The notes under the pieces were generated by a model that saw only the letters and a program-made list of their open reading frames with translations, ran no database searches and was not told where the DNA came from. A stretch of DNA of 64,000 bases from Streptomyces violascens. Its GTDB lineage: Bacteria; Actinomycetota; Actinomycetes; Streptomycetales; Streptomycetaceae. Where the stretch lies: positions 1 to 64,000 of the forward strand of contig NZ_BMUA01000012.1 of NCBI RefSeq assembly GCF_014649955.1, in the 5' to 3' direction. The position numbers and the translations under genes were made by a program. Shown piece after piece: positions 1 through 8,358 of this stretch (position 1 is the first letter of the stretch; every line of letters begins with the position of its first letter).

Positions 1-26
1 TGTGGGAGAGTAGGACGCCGCCGAAC
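1..26 (+). rRNA. rrf: 3' end of 5S rRNA (partial)
   Basis: The first 26 bases match the conserved 3' end of actinobacterial 5S rRNA: GTGGGAGAGTAGGACGCCGC followed by CGAACA. The rest of the gene, and presumably the rrn operon, lies upstream of the window. The perfect GC-rich hairpin with a T-run that starts 15 bases later is where an rrn operon would be expected to end. The exact mature 3' end was not determined. Confidence 0.85.
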
Positions 27-40
27 AAATTGTGGGGAAA

Positions 41-86
41 GCCCCGCACCAGGTCCGTGTCAACGGATCACGGTGCGGGGCTTTTT
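41..86 (+). terminator. rrn operon terminator
   Basis: The arms GCCCCGCACC (41-50) and GGTGCGGGGC (72-81) are perfectly complementary over 10 bp, and TTTTT follows directly (82-86). This is a classic intrinsic terminator, unusual here because most hairpins in this window lack a T-run. It ends transcription from the 5S rRNA gene. Confidence 0.9.
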
Positions 87-108
87 CGCGTTGTGGCAGT
101 ATCGGTTC

Positions 109-657
109 ATGGAACATGTCATACGGCCCATCCGTGCCGACGAATGGCGCAAGTCCAAGGAACTTCGGCTGGCTGCGCTTGCTGATCCCGCTGCCCCCGT
201 GGCCTTCCTGGACACGCTGGAGAACGCGTCCACGCAGCCCGATTCGCACTGGCAGGAGCGGGCGAAGGGGGCCTCGCAGGGTAATTCCGCCCGGCATTTC
301 ATCGCCGAGGGGCCCGATGGTGCATGGGCCGGCGGCGTTGTGGTGCTGATCGAGGCCGAGGGCAGCGACGACATCTTCGGGGATCGGATTGCTTCGGCGC
401 AGGCGCATCTCGTGGGCGTATTCGTGCGGCCCGAGCACCGGGGGATCGGGCTGACCGAGCGGCTTTTCGCTGCCGCGATGGAATGGGCCTGGACGCTGGA
501 CGAGCCGCGCGTGAACCGGATCCGGCTCTTCGTGCACGAGAACAACCCGCGTGCCCGGGGCTTCTACCGGAAGATCGGCTTCGTACCGACCGGGGTCACC
601 TCGCTGCTGTCCGGCGACGGCTGCCTCGACCTTGAGATGGCGGTCGAGCGGCCGTAG
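109..657 (+). CDS. GNAT family N-acetyltransferase
   Basis: A 182-residue protein with the GNAT fold. The acetyl-CoA pyrophosphate-binding loop is visible as VGVFVRPEHRGIGLTERLF near residues 105-123, and the C-terminal part of the domain (VHENNPRARGFYRKIGF) carries the asparagine and tyrosine typical of the family. It transfers an acetyl group from acetyl-CoA to an unidentified amine. I chose the ATG at 109 because the ATG at 73 lies inside the rRNA terminator hairpin. No convincing ribosome site precedes it, so the message may be leaderless or nearly so. The gene converges on the VirD4-like gene with 9 bases between the two stop codons. Confidence 0.85.
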   Translation: MEHVIRPIRADEWRKSKELRLAALADPAAPVAFLDTLENASTQPDSHWQERAKGASQGNSARHFIAEGPDGAWAGGVVVLIEAEGSDDIFGDRIASAQAHLVGVFVRPEHRGIGLTERLFAAAMEWAWTLDEPRVNRIRLFVHENNPRARGFYRKIGFVPTGVTSLLSGDGCLDLEMAVERP

Positions 658-666
658 CCGTACGCC

Positions 667-2292
667 CTACGTCAGCGCCTCGGTCCAGCGGGCTCGCGCC
701 TGTTCGGGGGAGCGGAGCAGGACCAGGGGCGGCATGCCCTGGTCCTGACCGGTCGACAGCAGCTCCGGAAGCCGGGGAAGCGGAGCCACGGCCGCGACGT
801 CGTCCAGGACGATCGTCATTGGTGGGTCGAGGCGACCGTCAGATGACCGTTCGGCCATGCGGCGGCCGCGCTCGACCACGTCTGAGGCGAGTGCTGTGAG
901 CAGGGGCATCGCGGCGGGACGGGACCGGGGGTCCTCGATCGCTTCACCCACCACATAAAGGGTGCCCCCCTCGTTCACAAATGATTCCAGGGCGAGCGAA
1001 TCTGCCCGGTTTGGTGTGCAGGCGTCGCGGATGTGGATCGAAGAGAGACAGGCGAGGGCTCGGGCCGTCAACTGCTGCGCGATTTCCCGGCGTTCGGGGT
1101 AGGCGGTGAGGGCCGACTCCAGGAGTCCCGCGCCGCCGCTCTGCGCCTTGGGGTGGGTGCGGAGGATGCGTACGGCGTCCTGGATCGCTGTGCCCTGGGC
1201 CCAGCGATGCAGCTGCTTCATGGCCTTCCCGTCGCGGCTCTCCAGGGCGGCGGCGTGCAGCCAGCAGCGCAGGAGGGTTTCCGCGGTGTCTGCCATGGCG
1301 GCGTCCATGCGGGCCTGGGGGCGTACGGGGGCGAGCAGTGCGGTTGCCCTCGCGGCTGCTGTGTCCGGGTCTTCGCAGCCGGCCGTGGGGGACCAGTGGA
1401 GTCTGGCGGGGGTGTCGCAGCGGTGCGTTGGGTCGTAGATGTGTACGGGGCCGAGCTTTGCCCGGGCGTCCTTTGTTTCTGCCCACAGGGTGGGGTCTGA
1501 GGTGACGATCAGGGCTGCGCCCTCTGCGTCTTGGATTGCCTGCAGGGCTCTGGGTCTTCTTGCTTCGGGGGCGCCGTAGAGCAGGCGGGGGTTCGCTTCC
1601 ACCCGGGGGGTGGGGATCTGTTCCAGCGGGGTGGGGTGAGCGGGGTGTTCGTACCCGGGTCGGCCGGCCGCACCCAACCCCGCGCCACCGACCGGCCCCG
1701 GGTGGGGGGCGATGAGCGGGGTTCCGGCGGGCTGGGTCCGTTGTGCCCACCCTTCCCCAAGGTCTCGGCTTCGCTCGACCGGGGGAGACTCCAAGCGCCC
1801 TGCGGAACGATTGTCCACAACGGGAGCGGGCGGGGTGGCGGAAGCGCTGTCCACAGCTTGGGGAGAAGGGGGCTCCGGGGCCGTGCTCACGGCCGTGCCC
1901 CGCCCAGCCGCCTCCCTCGCTCTCGCTCGTACTCCCCGCCACCGCGTGAACGTCCCCAGCGCGAAGATCGTCAGGACGAGCAGGATCATCAGCTCGCCGA
2001 TCAGCAGGCCCCAGAACAGGCCATAGCCCGAGAGGGAGTTCGGCGGGGTGTCAGGCCAGGCGGCCGGCAGGTCGTGGGGGGACGTGGCCAGGGAGCGCAG
2101 GGCCATGGGGCTCTGGGTGAACGATACGGCGGGGGGCCACGCCCCGTGGGTGAAGAGGCCCCCCAGGCCCGTGGCCGTCCATACCAGGACCGTCAGGCCC
2201 AGGAGGAAGGCCAGCAGGCCCACCAGGAGTCCGTCCGGGATGCCGCGCTGGTCGCCGCGCTCGCCGCCTCTCGGGGTGCCCGTTCCGCTCAC
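667..2292 (-). CDS. VirD4/TraG-like membrane protein with degenerate ATPase
   Basis: A 541-residue protein. Two N-terminal membrane helices (about 20-48 and 90-117) precede a Pro/Ala-rich, probably disordered linker (about 125-235) and a C-terminal domain resembling the TraG/TraD-VirD4 coupling-protein ATPase. A Walker-B-like TIVLDDV lies near residue 493, with aspartates 497-498. The place where Walker A should be reads GAALIVTSDPTLWAETK, so no GxxxxGK(S/T) loop is present and ATP hydrolysis is doubtful. In real systems VirD4 recruits substrates to the secretion channel. The GTG start lies 2 bases past the upstream VirB4-like stop (one intervening base), implying translational coupling. Part of the linker is encoded by a sequence that also occurs in an intergenic repeat. 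Last gene of the cluster. Confidence 0.7.
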   Translation of the reverse strand: MSGTGTPRGGERGDQRGIPDGLLVGLLAFLLGLTVLVWTATGLGGLFTHGAWPPAVSFTQSPMALRSLATSPHDLPAAWPDTPPNSLSGYGLFWGLLIGELMILLVLTIFALGTFTRWRGVRARAREAAGRGTAVSTAPEPPSPQAVDSASATPPAPVVDNRSAGRLESPPVERSRDLGEGWAQRTQPAGTPLIAPHPGPVGGAGLGAAGRPGYEHPAHPTPLEQIPTPRVEANPRLLYGAPEARRPRALQAIQDAEGAALIVTSDPTLWAETKDARAKLGPVHIYDPTHRCDTPARLHWSPTAGCEDPDTAAARATALLAPVRPQARMDAAMADTAETLLRCWLHAAALESRDGKAMKQLHRWAQGTAIQDAVRILRTHPKAQSGGAGLLESALTAYPERREIAQQLTARALACLSSIHIRDACTPNRADSLALESFVNEGGTLYVVGEAIEDPRSRPAAMPLLTALASDVVERGRRMAERSSDGRLDPPMTIVLDDVAAVAPLPRLPELLSTGQDQGMPPLVLLRSPEQARARWTEALT

Positions 2293-2293
2293 C

Positions 2294-3706
2294 TCACGCC
2301 ACCGTGCCCTCGGCGGACAGGTGTTGTTCCATCAGTGCTGCCCGGCGTTCTGTTTCCGATTCGAGCTGGGAGTCCAGTTCCGAGGCCAGGATGTCGTCCG
2401 TTGCCGCGGATTCCGTCATCGCGCGGTCCGTGAAGACCAAGGGGCGTTCGCGTTCGGTGATCAGGTGTTTCACCACCTGGACGTTGCCGTTTACGTCCCA
2501 TACCGCGATGCCTGGGGTGAGGGTCGGGATGATCTCCACCGCCCAGCGGGGCAGGCCCAGGACCCTGCCCGTTGCCCTTGCCTCGTCTGCCTTTTGCGCG
2601 TAGATGGTGCGGGTCGAGGCCATTTTGAGGATCGCTGCCGCTTCCCTCGCCGCCGCTCCGTCCACCACGTCGCTCAGGTGGTGGACCACCGCCACGAACG
2701 ACAGGCCCAGGCGGCGGCCGAACTTCAGCAGGCGCTGGAAGAGCTGGGCCACGAACGGGCTGTTGATGATGTGCCACGCCTCCTCGACCAGGAAGATGCG
2801 CTTCTTCCGGTCGGGGCGGATCCAGGTGTGCTCCAGCCAGACGCCCACGATGGCCATCAGGATCGGCATCGCGATCGAATTTCGATCGATGTGGGAGAGG
2901 TCGAACACGATCAGGGGGGCGTCCAGGTCGATGCCCACCGTCGTCGGGCCGTCGAACATGCCGCGCAGGTCGCCGTCCACCAGGCGGTCGAGGACCAGCG
3001 CGACGTCCAGGCCCCAGGCCCGTACGTCATCTATGTCGACGTTCATCGCCTCGGCCGACTCGGGCTCGGGGTGGCGGAGTTGCTCGACGATGTCGGTCAG
3101 GACGGGCTGGCGGTCCGTGATCGTGGTGTTGACGTACGCGTGCGCCACCTTGAGAGCGAAACCCGATCGTTCGTCCAGGCCGTGTCCCATCGCAACTTCG
3201 ATGATCGTTCGAAGGAGCGCGAGCTGGCCTGTCGTCGTGATCGCCGGGTCCAGCGGGTTGAGCCGGATGCCGCCGTCCATCGCGGTCATCGGGTCCAGCC
3301 GGATGGGAGTTATCCCCAGCTCGCGTGCGATGAGGTTCCACTCGCCCACGCCGTCCTCGCCCTGCGCGTCGAGGACCACCACCTGGCGGTCGCGGAACCT
3401 CAACTGCCGTAGCACGTACGTCTTTTCAAGGGCCGACTTGCCGTTGCCCGACTCGCCGAGCACCAGCCAGTGCGGGGCCGGGAGCTGCTGTCCGTACAGC
3501 TGGAAGGGGTCGTAGATGTAGCCCTTGCCGCTGTACACCTCGCGCCCGATGATCACGCCGGAATCGCCGAGGCCGGGGGCCGCGGTCGGCAGGTAGACGG
3601 CCTGGGCCTGGCCCGTGGAGGTGCGGACGGGCAGCCGGGTGGTCTCCACCTTGCCGAAGAGCAGGGCGGTGAAGGCGTCGGTGATGAGAGACAGCGGATC
3701 TCGCAT
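2294..3706 (-). CDS. VirB4-like ATPase
   Basis: A 470-residue cytoplasmic P-loop ATPase. Walker A is GESGNGKS (84-91) and the Walker B region is RIFLVEEAW, with the catalytic glutamates at 308-309. It matches the ATPase half of VirB4/TrbE/TraC proteins, which energise type IV secretion. It is shorter than canonical VirB4 (about 800 residues), and the missing N-terminal half appears to be a separate upstream protein (3726-5273). It starts 19 bases after that gene and ends one base before the VirD4-like gene. Family assignment comes from motifs and gene order, and the substrate is unknown. Confidence 0.8.
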   Translation of the reverse strand: MRDPLSLITDAFTALLFGKVETTRLPVRTSTGQAQAVYLPTAAPGLGDSGVIIGREVYSGKGYIYDPFQLYGQQLPAPHWLVLGESGNGKSALEKTYVLRQLRFRDRQVVVLDAQGEDGVGEWNLIARELGITPIRLDPMTAMDGGIRLNPLDPAITTTGQLALLRTIIEVAMGHGLDERSGFALKVAHAYVNTTITDRQPVLTDIVEQLRHPEPESAEAMNVDIDDVRAWGLDVALVLDRLVDGDLRGMFDGPTTVGIDLDAPLIVFDLSHIDRNSIAMPILMAIVGVWLEHTWIRPDRKKRIFLVEEAWHIINSPFVAQLFQRLLKFGRRLGLSFVAVVHHLSDVVDGAAAREAAAILKMASTRTIYAQKADEARATGRVLGLPRWAVEIIPTLTPGIAVWDVNGNVQVVKHLITERERPLVFTDRAMTESAATDDILASELDSQLESETERRAALMEQHLSAEGTVA

Positions 3707-3725
3707 GGCGGGTACTGCCTCTCAA

Positions 3726-5273
3726 CTAGCGGCGGATTCCGGTCGCGAACGGCAAGGTGTTGACGAAGGCGCGGTGGTGCTCGCGGTCGCACCACTCCAG
3801 CTTCAGGTACGACTTGCCGGCGGAGGCTCTGATGGTCCGCTTGTCGCGGGCCAGCGCCTCCGGGGAACGCGAGGACACCGTGATGTAACCGACCAGGTTG
3901 ACGCCCGCGGCGCCGCTCGCGAGGTCCTCGCCGCGCTGGTCGAGGCGGCCGTGGGCGGCGATGTCGCGGGGGTCGACGGTGCGGTTCATCTTGGCCGCGC
4001 GGGACGCCTCGGCCTCGTCGTTGGTCTTTTCCGTGAGCATTCGCTCAATCGCAACTTCGGTCGGTTCGAGGTCCATGCAGACGGCGACCGTACGGATCAC
4101 ATCCGGGGTGTGGACGAGCAGAGGGGCCAGGAAGTTGACGCCGACCGGGGTCATCGGCCATTCCTTCACCCAGGCGGTGGCGTGGCACCAGGGCGCCCGC
4201 GTCGAGGACTCGCGGGTCTTGGCCTGGAGGTACGTCGGCTCGACGGCGTCCAGCTCGGCCGGCCAGGCGTTGCGCTTGGTCATGGCCTGGATGTGGTCGA
4301 TGGGGTGGTCGGGGTCGTACATGGAGTGCACGAGCGAGGCGAGCCGGCTCTGGCCGAGCGGCTGGCGTACGCGGATGTCCGCCTCGGCCAACCGGGCGCA
4401 GATGTCGGTCAGTTCGCGGGCCATGACGACGGCGAGGCCCGCGTCCCGGTCGAGCTTGCGGCCGTGCGGGTTCGCGGCTCGGGCCATCGCGTGGGCCTCG
4501 GCGGCGAGCTCGCGGCTGTACTGCATGCACGCGACGAGGTAGGCGCGGTGCTGCTCGCTGGAGGTGGACACCATCGACTGGAGCTGCTCGTAGGACTCCT
4601 GGAGCCAGTCGGGGGACTTGGTGTCGCCGCGCTGGGCGACGTCCTTGGCGTGCGCGTCGGGGTCGGCGGGCAGGGTGCGGGCCAGCATCTGAAGCCTCGT
4701 CACGAAGCCGTCGCCGTTGGCGACATGCTTGAGCAGCGTGCCGAAGCGGTCGACCAGGGCCTCCTGGTCCTCGCTGTCACGCAGGCCGACGCCGGGGCCC
4801 TCGATCTCGATCGCGGCGGTCACCGTGCGCCGGTCCGCGTGCAGCAGGACGGCGATCTCGTCCGGCCCGAAGGGAGCCGCGAGCCAGCTGATGTGACCGA
4901 TGCCGGGCGGCGGCCCGACCTCGACCTCGCGCCCGTCGAGGCCCACGCCCGCCTCGGCCGCGCCCGAGCGGTAGGTGGTGCCGCGCCGGAGCGAGCGCTT
5001 GTAACTGCGGTTGATTTCGAACCACTTGTAGAACGTGCGGTGCTTGTACGGGAGGTACACCGCGGCGAGCGCCAGGAACGGGAAGCCCATCAGGAGCACG
5101 ATCCGCAGGGACAGGACGGGGACGAGCAGCCCGCACATCATGCCGAGGAACGCGCCGCCGATGATCAGTACGATCTCGCCGGTCTCGCGGTTCTTGCCGA
5201 CGACGGCCGACGGCCGGGCGCGGCCGATCAGATACGTACGGCGGGGCGCGACCGGCTGGGACTGGGTCGTCAA
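3726..5273 (-). CDS. SCO6880-like membrane protein (split VirB4 N-half/PrgI-like)
   Basis: A 515-residue protein. A short basic N-terminus is followed by two close membrane helices (about 32-52 and 54-73) and then a long soluble domain. I recall this architecture and the N-terminal sequence style from the actinobacterial family named after SCO6880, which occurs in conjugation loci beside VirB4-like ATPases. Its start overlaps the preceding VirB6-like stop by 4 bases, and the VirB4-like ATPase follows 19 bases after its own stop. Inference: it supplies the membrane anchor and the N-terminal half that the short ATPase lacks. No catalytic motif was seen. Confidence 0.65.
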   Translation of the reverse strand: MTTQSQPVAPRRTYLIGRARPSAVVGKNRETGEIVLIIGGAFLGMMCGLLVPVLSLRIVLLMGFPFLALAAVYLPYKHRTFYKWFEINRSYKRSLRRGTTYRSGAAEAGVGLDGREVEVGPPPGIGHISWLAAPFGPDEIAVLLHADRRTVTAAIEIEGPGVGLRDSEDQEALVDRFGTLLKHVANGDGFVTRLQMLARTLPADPDAHAKDVAQRGDTKSPDWLQESYEQLQSMVSTSSEQHRAYLVACMQYSRELAAEAHAMARAANPHGRKLDRDAGLAVVMARELTDICARLAEADIRVRQPLGQSRLASLVHSMYDPDHPIDHIQAMTKRNAWPAELDAVEPTYLQAKTRESSTRAPWCHATAWVKEWPMTPVGVNFLAPLLVHTPDVIRTVAVCMDLEPTEVAIERMLTEKTNDEAEASRAAKMNRTVDPRDIAAHGRLDQRGEDLASGAAGVNLVGYITVSSRSPEALARDKRTIRASAGKSYLKLEWCDREHHRAFVNTLPFATGIRR

Positions 5274-6604
5274 CGCCCTCCACCTCCAGTGTTCTTGTTA
5301 CGGGTGTGCGGCGTGCCGGACGTCGGCGCGGAGCCGCGGCGTGGTGGAGGTGCGGCGGAGGGGACAGTTCCGCCGCCGGCTCCACCGCCGGAGCCCCGGC
5401 TGCTGTGGGCGGCCACGCCACCGGACATGGGGTTGGCGGGGCGGGCCTGGGCGGCGCCGCCCCCCTGGTTGCCCCGGCCGCTGTGGGTCTTGATGCCCTG
5501 CGAGACGAGGGCGGCGGGCGAGGAGATGAGCGCGGCGGCCTGCGATCCGTCGGTGGCCTGCTTGCGGTTCGTACGGGCCGAGGCGATCTCGTCGCCGAAA
5601 CCGGGCACGAAGCGGTAGATCATCGCGGAGGCGAAGATCGCAAGCAGGATGATCGCCAGGCCCGAGACGACGGCCGAGAACGAGTCGGGGCCCTTTCCGG
5701 AGGAGAGCGCTCCGGCCAGGCCGAGCACGATCACGATGACCGGTTTCACCATGATCACGGCGATCATGATGCCCGCCCAGCGGCGCACGTGGCCCCACAT
5801 GTTCTTGTCGACGAGCCCCGCGTACACCACGGTGCCGAGCAGCGCGCCGACGTACAACAGGGCCGCGCGGATGACCAGTTCGAGGAACAGCACGCCCGCG
5901 GCGAGGATCGAGACCAGGGCGACGACGATCAGCATGATCGGGCCGCCCCCGATGTCCGTGCCCTTCTTGAGCGCGGCCGAGAACGAGCCGAAGAACACGT
6001 CCGACTGGTTGCCGGTCGCGTTCGCGATCGCTTCTGTCACGGCGTCCGTCGCCGATACGACGGTGTAGAGGATCAGCGGGGTGAACGCGGAGGCGAGCAC
6101 GGTCAGCCACAGGAAGCCGACGGCTTCCGAGATCGCGGTGGACAGCGGCACCCCGCGGATCGCTCGCTTGGCCACGGCGAGCAGCCACAGGACGAGGGTG
6201 AGGAAGGTGGCGGCGGCGAAGACGACGGCGTACTGGGTGCGGAAGTTGCCGTTGGTGAAGTCCACGGTGGCCGTGTTCTTCACGGCGTCGGAGAGCTTGC
6301 CGACGATCCAGGCGGCGGCGTCGGCACAGCCCTTGGCCAGGGAGGTCAGGGGGTCGGCGGCCCCCGCCGTGTCCGGGGTGGTGGTCTTGGACCCGCCCTT
6401 GGCGCTGCCGTTCTCGCAGTACTCCTTGGCGAGGCCGACGATGAGGTCACAGGGGTTGTTGCTACTGCTCGGGCTGGGGCTCGGGCTGCCGCTCGGGGGC
6501 GGGGTCGGGCTGGGTGCCGCCCATGCGCCCGAGGCGAACAGCACCACCGAGGGCGGCAGGACCGCGAGCAGGGAGTATGACAGCGCACGCCGGCTACCGG
6601 GCAT
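5270..6604 (-). CDS. VirB6/TrbL-like polytopic membrane protein
   Basis: A 444-residue protein with a cleavable signal (SLLAVLPPSVVLFASGAWA), a Ser/Pro-rich segment, a Cys-containing periplasmic-side region and then about six hydrophobic helices between residues 140 and 340. A Gly/Ala/Arg-rich tail of about 100 residues ends the protein. Polytopic topology between VirB8-like and VirB4-like genes points to a VirB6/TrbL inner-membrane channel component, though I could not detect a diagnostic motif. The ATG at 6604 is preceded by GGAGG at 8 bases and overlaps the upstream stop by 11 bases, so a longer start 66 bases further upstream was rejected. Confidence 0.65.
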   Translation of the reverse strand: MPGSRRALSYSLLAVLPPSVVLFASGAWAAPSPTPPPSGSPSPSPSSSNNPCDLIVGLAKEYCENGSAKGGSKTTTPDTAGAADPLTSLAKGCADAAAWIVGKLSDAVKNTATVDFTNGNFRTQYAVVFAAATFLTLVLWLLAVAKRAIRGVPLSTAISEAVGFLWLTVLASAFTPLILYTVVSATDAVTEAIANATGNQSDVFFGSFSAALKKGTDIGGGPIMLIVVALVSILAAGVLFLELVIRAALLYVGALLGTVVYAGLVDKNMWGHVRRWAGIMIAVIMVKPVIVIVLGLAGALSSGKGPDSFSAVVSGLAIILLAIFASAMIYRFVPGFGDEIASARTNRKQATDGSQAAALISSPAALVSQGIKTHSGRGNQGGGAAQARPANPMSGGVAAHSSRGSGGGAGGGTVPSAAPPPRRGSAPTSGTPHTRNKNTGGGGR

Positions 6605-7457
6605 AGGTGAAGCCTCCGTATCCCTGAACAGCCTTGGCGATCTCGTCGGCAGTGGAGGCGCGGTTGTCACCGCTGACGGGGGTCGGGCCCTCCGTCTGCG
6701 ACGAGGACTCGATCTTCCAGTCCCCGCCGACCCACTTGAGCGTCTCGGTGATGGTGAACCAGGTCTGGGTCACGGGCTTGGTGGACCCGGCGCCGGCCAG
6801 GCCGACGAGGCCGGTGCACCAGACTTCGACGTTTGTGGAGGCACCGCCCTGCTGGGTCACCTTCGTGCCGACCGGCACCGTGCGCGAGACGAAGGTGAGC
6901 CCGGAGGGCGCGGAGCCGTCGTTGTTCAGGCCGACGTTCTTGAAGAAGCTCGGGGTGTATGCCTGGTCCAGCTTGCCGAGCAGTCCGTCCACCACGGCGG
7001 GGTCATGGGTGGCCCGCACGATGTCGCCGCGGGGGCCGGACTTGAACATGCCCTCCGAACCCAGCGCCACCGCATAATTCGCCGCAGCCGACTGCGCCCC
7101 CTGCTCCGTCTGCGGGAAGCCGGATGCGATGCCAGACTGCTTGCCGTCCACCGGCTTCGTGCCCGTCGCCGCCGTCGACTGCGCGTCCGGCTTCTTCGCG
7201 TTCCCCGCGCCCGACGTCGAGCCGGAATCGCCGCCCCGGTTCGCGAAGGCGATCGCGGCGACCAGCAGGACCACGACGCCCACGACCATCACCAGGGAGC
7301 GGTTGTTGCGCGGGGGGCGGCGGGCGCCGCCGTAGCTGTCGCCGGTGCCTTCGGGCAGGCGGGTGCGGGTCTGGCGGGTGCCGCCGAGCGTGCTGAAGCG
7401 GTCGTCGGCGGGGCCGGGATCGCCCCCGCCGTGGCCCGGCTCGTCGTCGAAACTCAT
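6594..7457 (-). CDS. VirB8/TcpC-like single-pass protein
   Basis: A 287-residue protein with a cytoplasmic, Gly/Asp/Arg-rich N-terminus, one membrane helix (SLVMVVGVVVLLVAAIAFA, around residues 60-78) and an extracytoplasmic domain of about 200 residues. That topology and the position in front of the VirB6-like gene suggest the VirB8/TcpC assembly factor. The C-terminal domain reads like an NTF2-type fold (SRTVPVGTKVTQQGG, TWFTITETLKWVGGDWK), but this is inference. The ATG at 7457 has GAGGGGG 7 bases upstream. The gene overlaps the next one by 11 bases. Confidence 0.65.
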   Translation of the reverse strand: MSFDDEPGHGGGDPGPADDRFSTLGGTRQTRTRLPEGTGDSYGGARRPPRNNRSLVMVVGVVVLLVAAIAFANRGGDSGSTSGAGNAKKPDAQSTAATGTKPVDGKQSGIASGFPQTEQGAQSAAANYAVALGSEGMFKSGPRGDIVRATHDPAVVDGLLGKLDQAYTPSFFKNVGLNNDGSAPSGLTFVSRTVPVGTKVTQQGGASTNVEVWCTGLVGLAGAGSTKPVTQTWFTITETLKWVGGDWKIESSSQTEGPTPVSGDNRASTADEIAKAVQGYGGFTYAR

Positions 7458-7631
7458 GCCTGCGCCCCCTCGACCGTGTGCGGTTCCGCGTAGTACGACG
7501 GTAGCCGTGCTGGTTCCCGCGCGGGCGCGGTGTGGTGACTCGACATCAGGGAGACGCAACCTCTGCCGTTGGGCACGACGGACGGGTGGTGTGAGGGGGA
7601 AGGGAAAGGGAGTTGGTCGACCGACTCGGGG

Positions 7632-7940
7632 TCAGACGGCCATTCCGTACACGATGGTGAAGAGCGTGCCCAGCGAGCCGATGATGAATACTCCGGTCAG
7701 GCCGGCCACGATCAGGCCCTTGCCCTGTTCGGCGCTGAAGGTGTCGCGCAGCGCCGTCGCTCCGATCCTCTGTTTGGCCGCGCCCCATACCGCGATGCCG
7801 AGGCAGAGGAGGATGGCGACCGCCATCACCACCTCCACCATGATGCGGGCCTCGTTGCCGAGTGTCCCGAACGGCCCCCAGTTGGGGGCGATTCCGCCGA
7901 TGATGGTGGTGATGTCGCCTTTTCCGGCTGCCAGGTACAT
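7632..7940 (-). CDS. Two-helix small membrane protein, possible VirB2/TrbC-like
   Basis: A 102-residue protein with an N-terminal hydrophilic 30 residues and two hydrophobic helices (about 34-56 and 76-100) joined by a short basic loop (AKQRIGATALRDTFSAEQGKG). That is the layout of VirB2/TrbC pilins, and it heads the VirB-like cluster. No signal peptide is evident, so pilin identity is only a suggestion. I used the ATG at 7940, which has GGTGAG just upstream. A GTG nine bases earlier could add three residues. A gap of 174 bases separates it from the VirB8-like gene. Confidence 0.7.
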   Translation of the reverse strand: MYLAAGKGDITTIIGGIAPNWGPFGTLGNEARIMVEVVMAVAILLCLGIAVWGAAKQRIGATALRDTFSAEQGKGLIVAGLTGVFIIGSLGTLFTIVYGMAV

Positions 7941-8358
7941 GTAACTCACCGCCCCTGTCGGGTAGTTCGAAGCCCCTGCCCCACGGCATGGGTCAGCCTC
8001 TATCTTCGCTGATGAAACCGCCGTAGTAGGACGCCTTGGCGCCTCTCTTTGCGCGACCCCGCACGGCAGTGCCGGTCGCACCGCCCTGACCTGCGATGAA
8101 CCGATGTCCTCCACAACACGTATGGTCACTCTGTGTATCACGCACCGTGACTCCCGGCAATGGCTGTCGTTGTTGCACCTATGGGCCGCTTGTCGTGCCG
8201 GGCAGGCTTCGGCGCAGGTGCGCGGGCGACGGGGGCGGCTCGGGGCCGGTTCAAAGAAACTTCTCAGAAAAGGTTCATGGTCGTTCGCAGTCGAACCCGC
8301 CAGAGTCACAGTGTTCGCCGTCCGCAAGCAGGCCCGCCGACCACCAGGAGACGCACGT
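7941..8358. other. Divergent promoter region, no gene
   Basis: These 418 bases separate the minus-strand VirB-like cluster from the plus-strand protease. No credible short gene was found. The region must hold both promoters. The only structure I can point to is a weak interrupted repeat, GTCAC (near 8124) and GTGAC (near 8146), which may be chance. Confidence 0.4.

Noticed and set aside
3615..5618. 667-codon plus-strand open frame opposite the SCO6880-like gene
   Set aside because: Shadow frame. The minus-strand gene has membrane helices, coupled starts and operon context.
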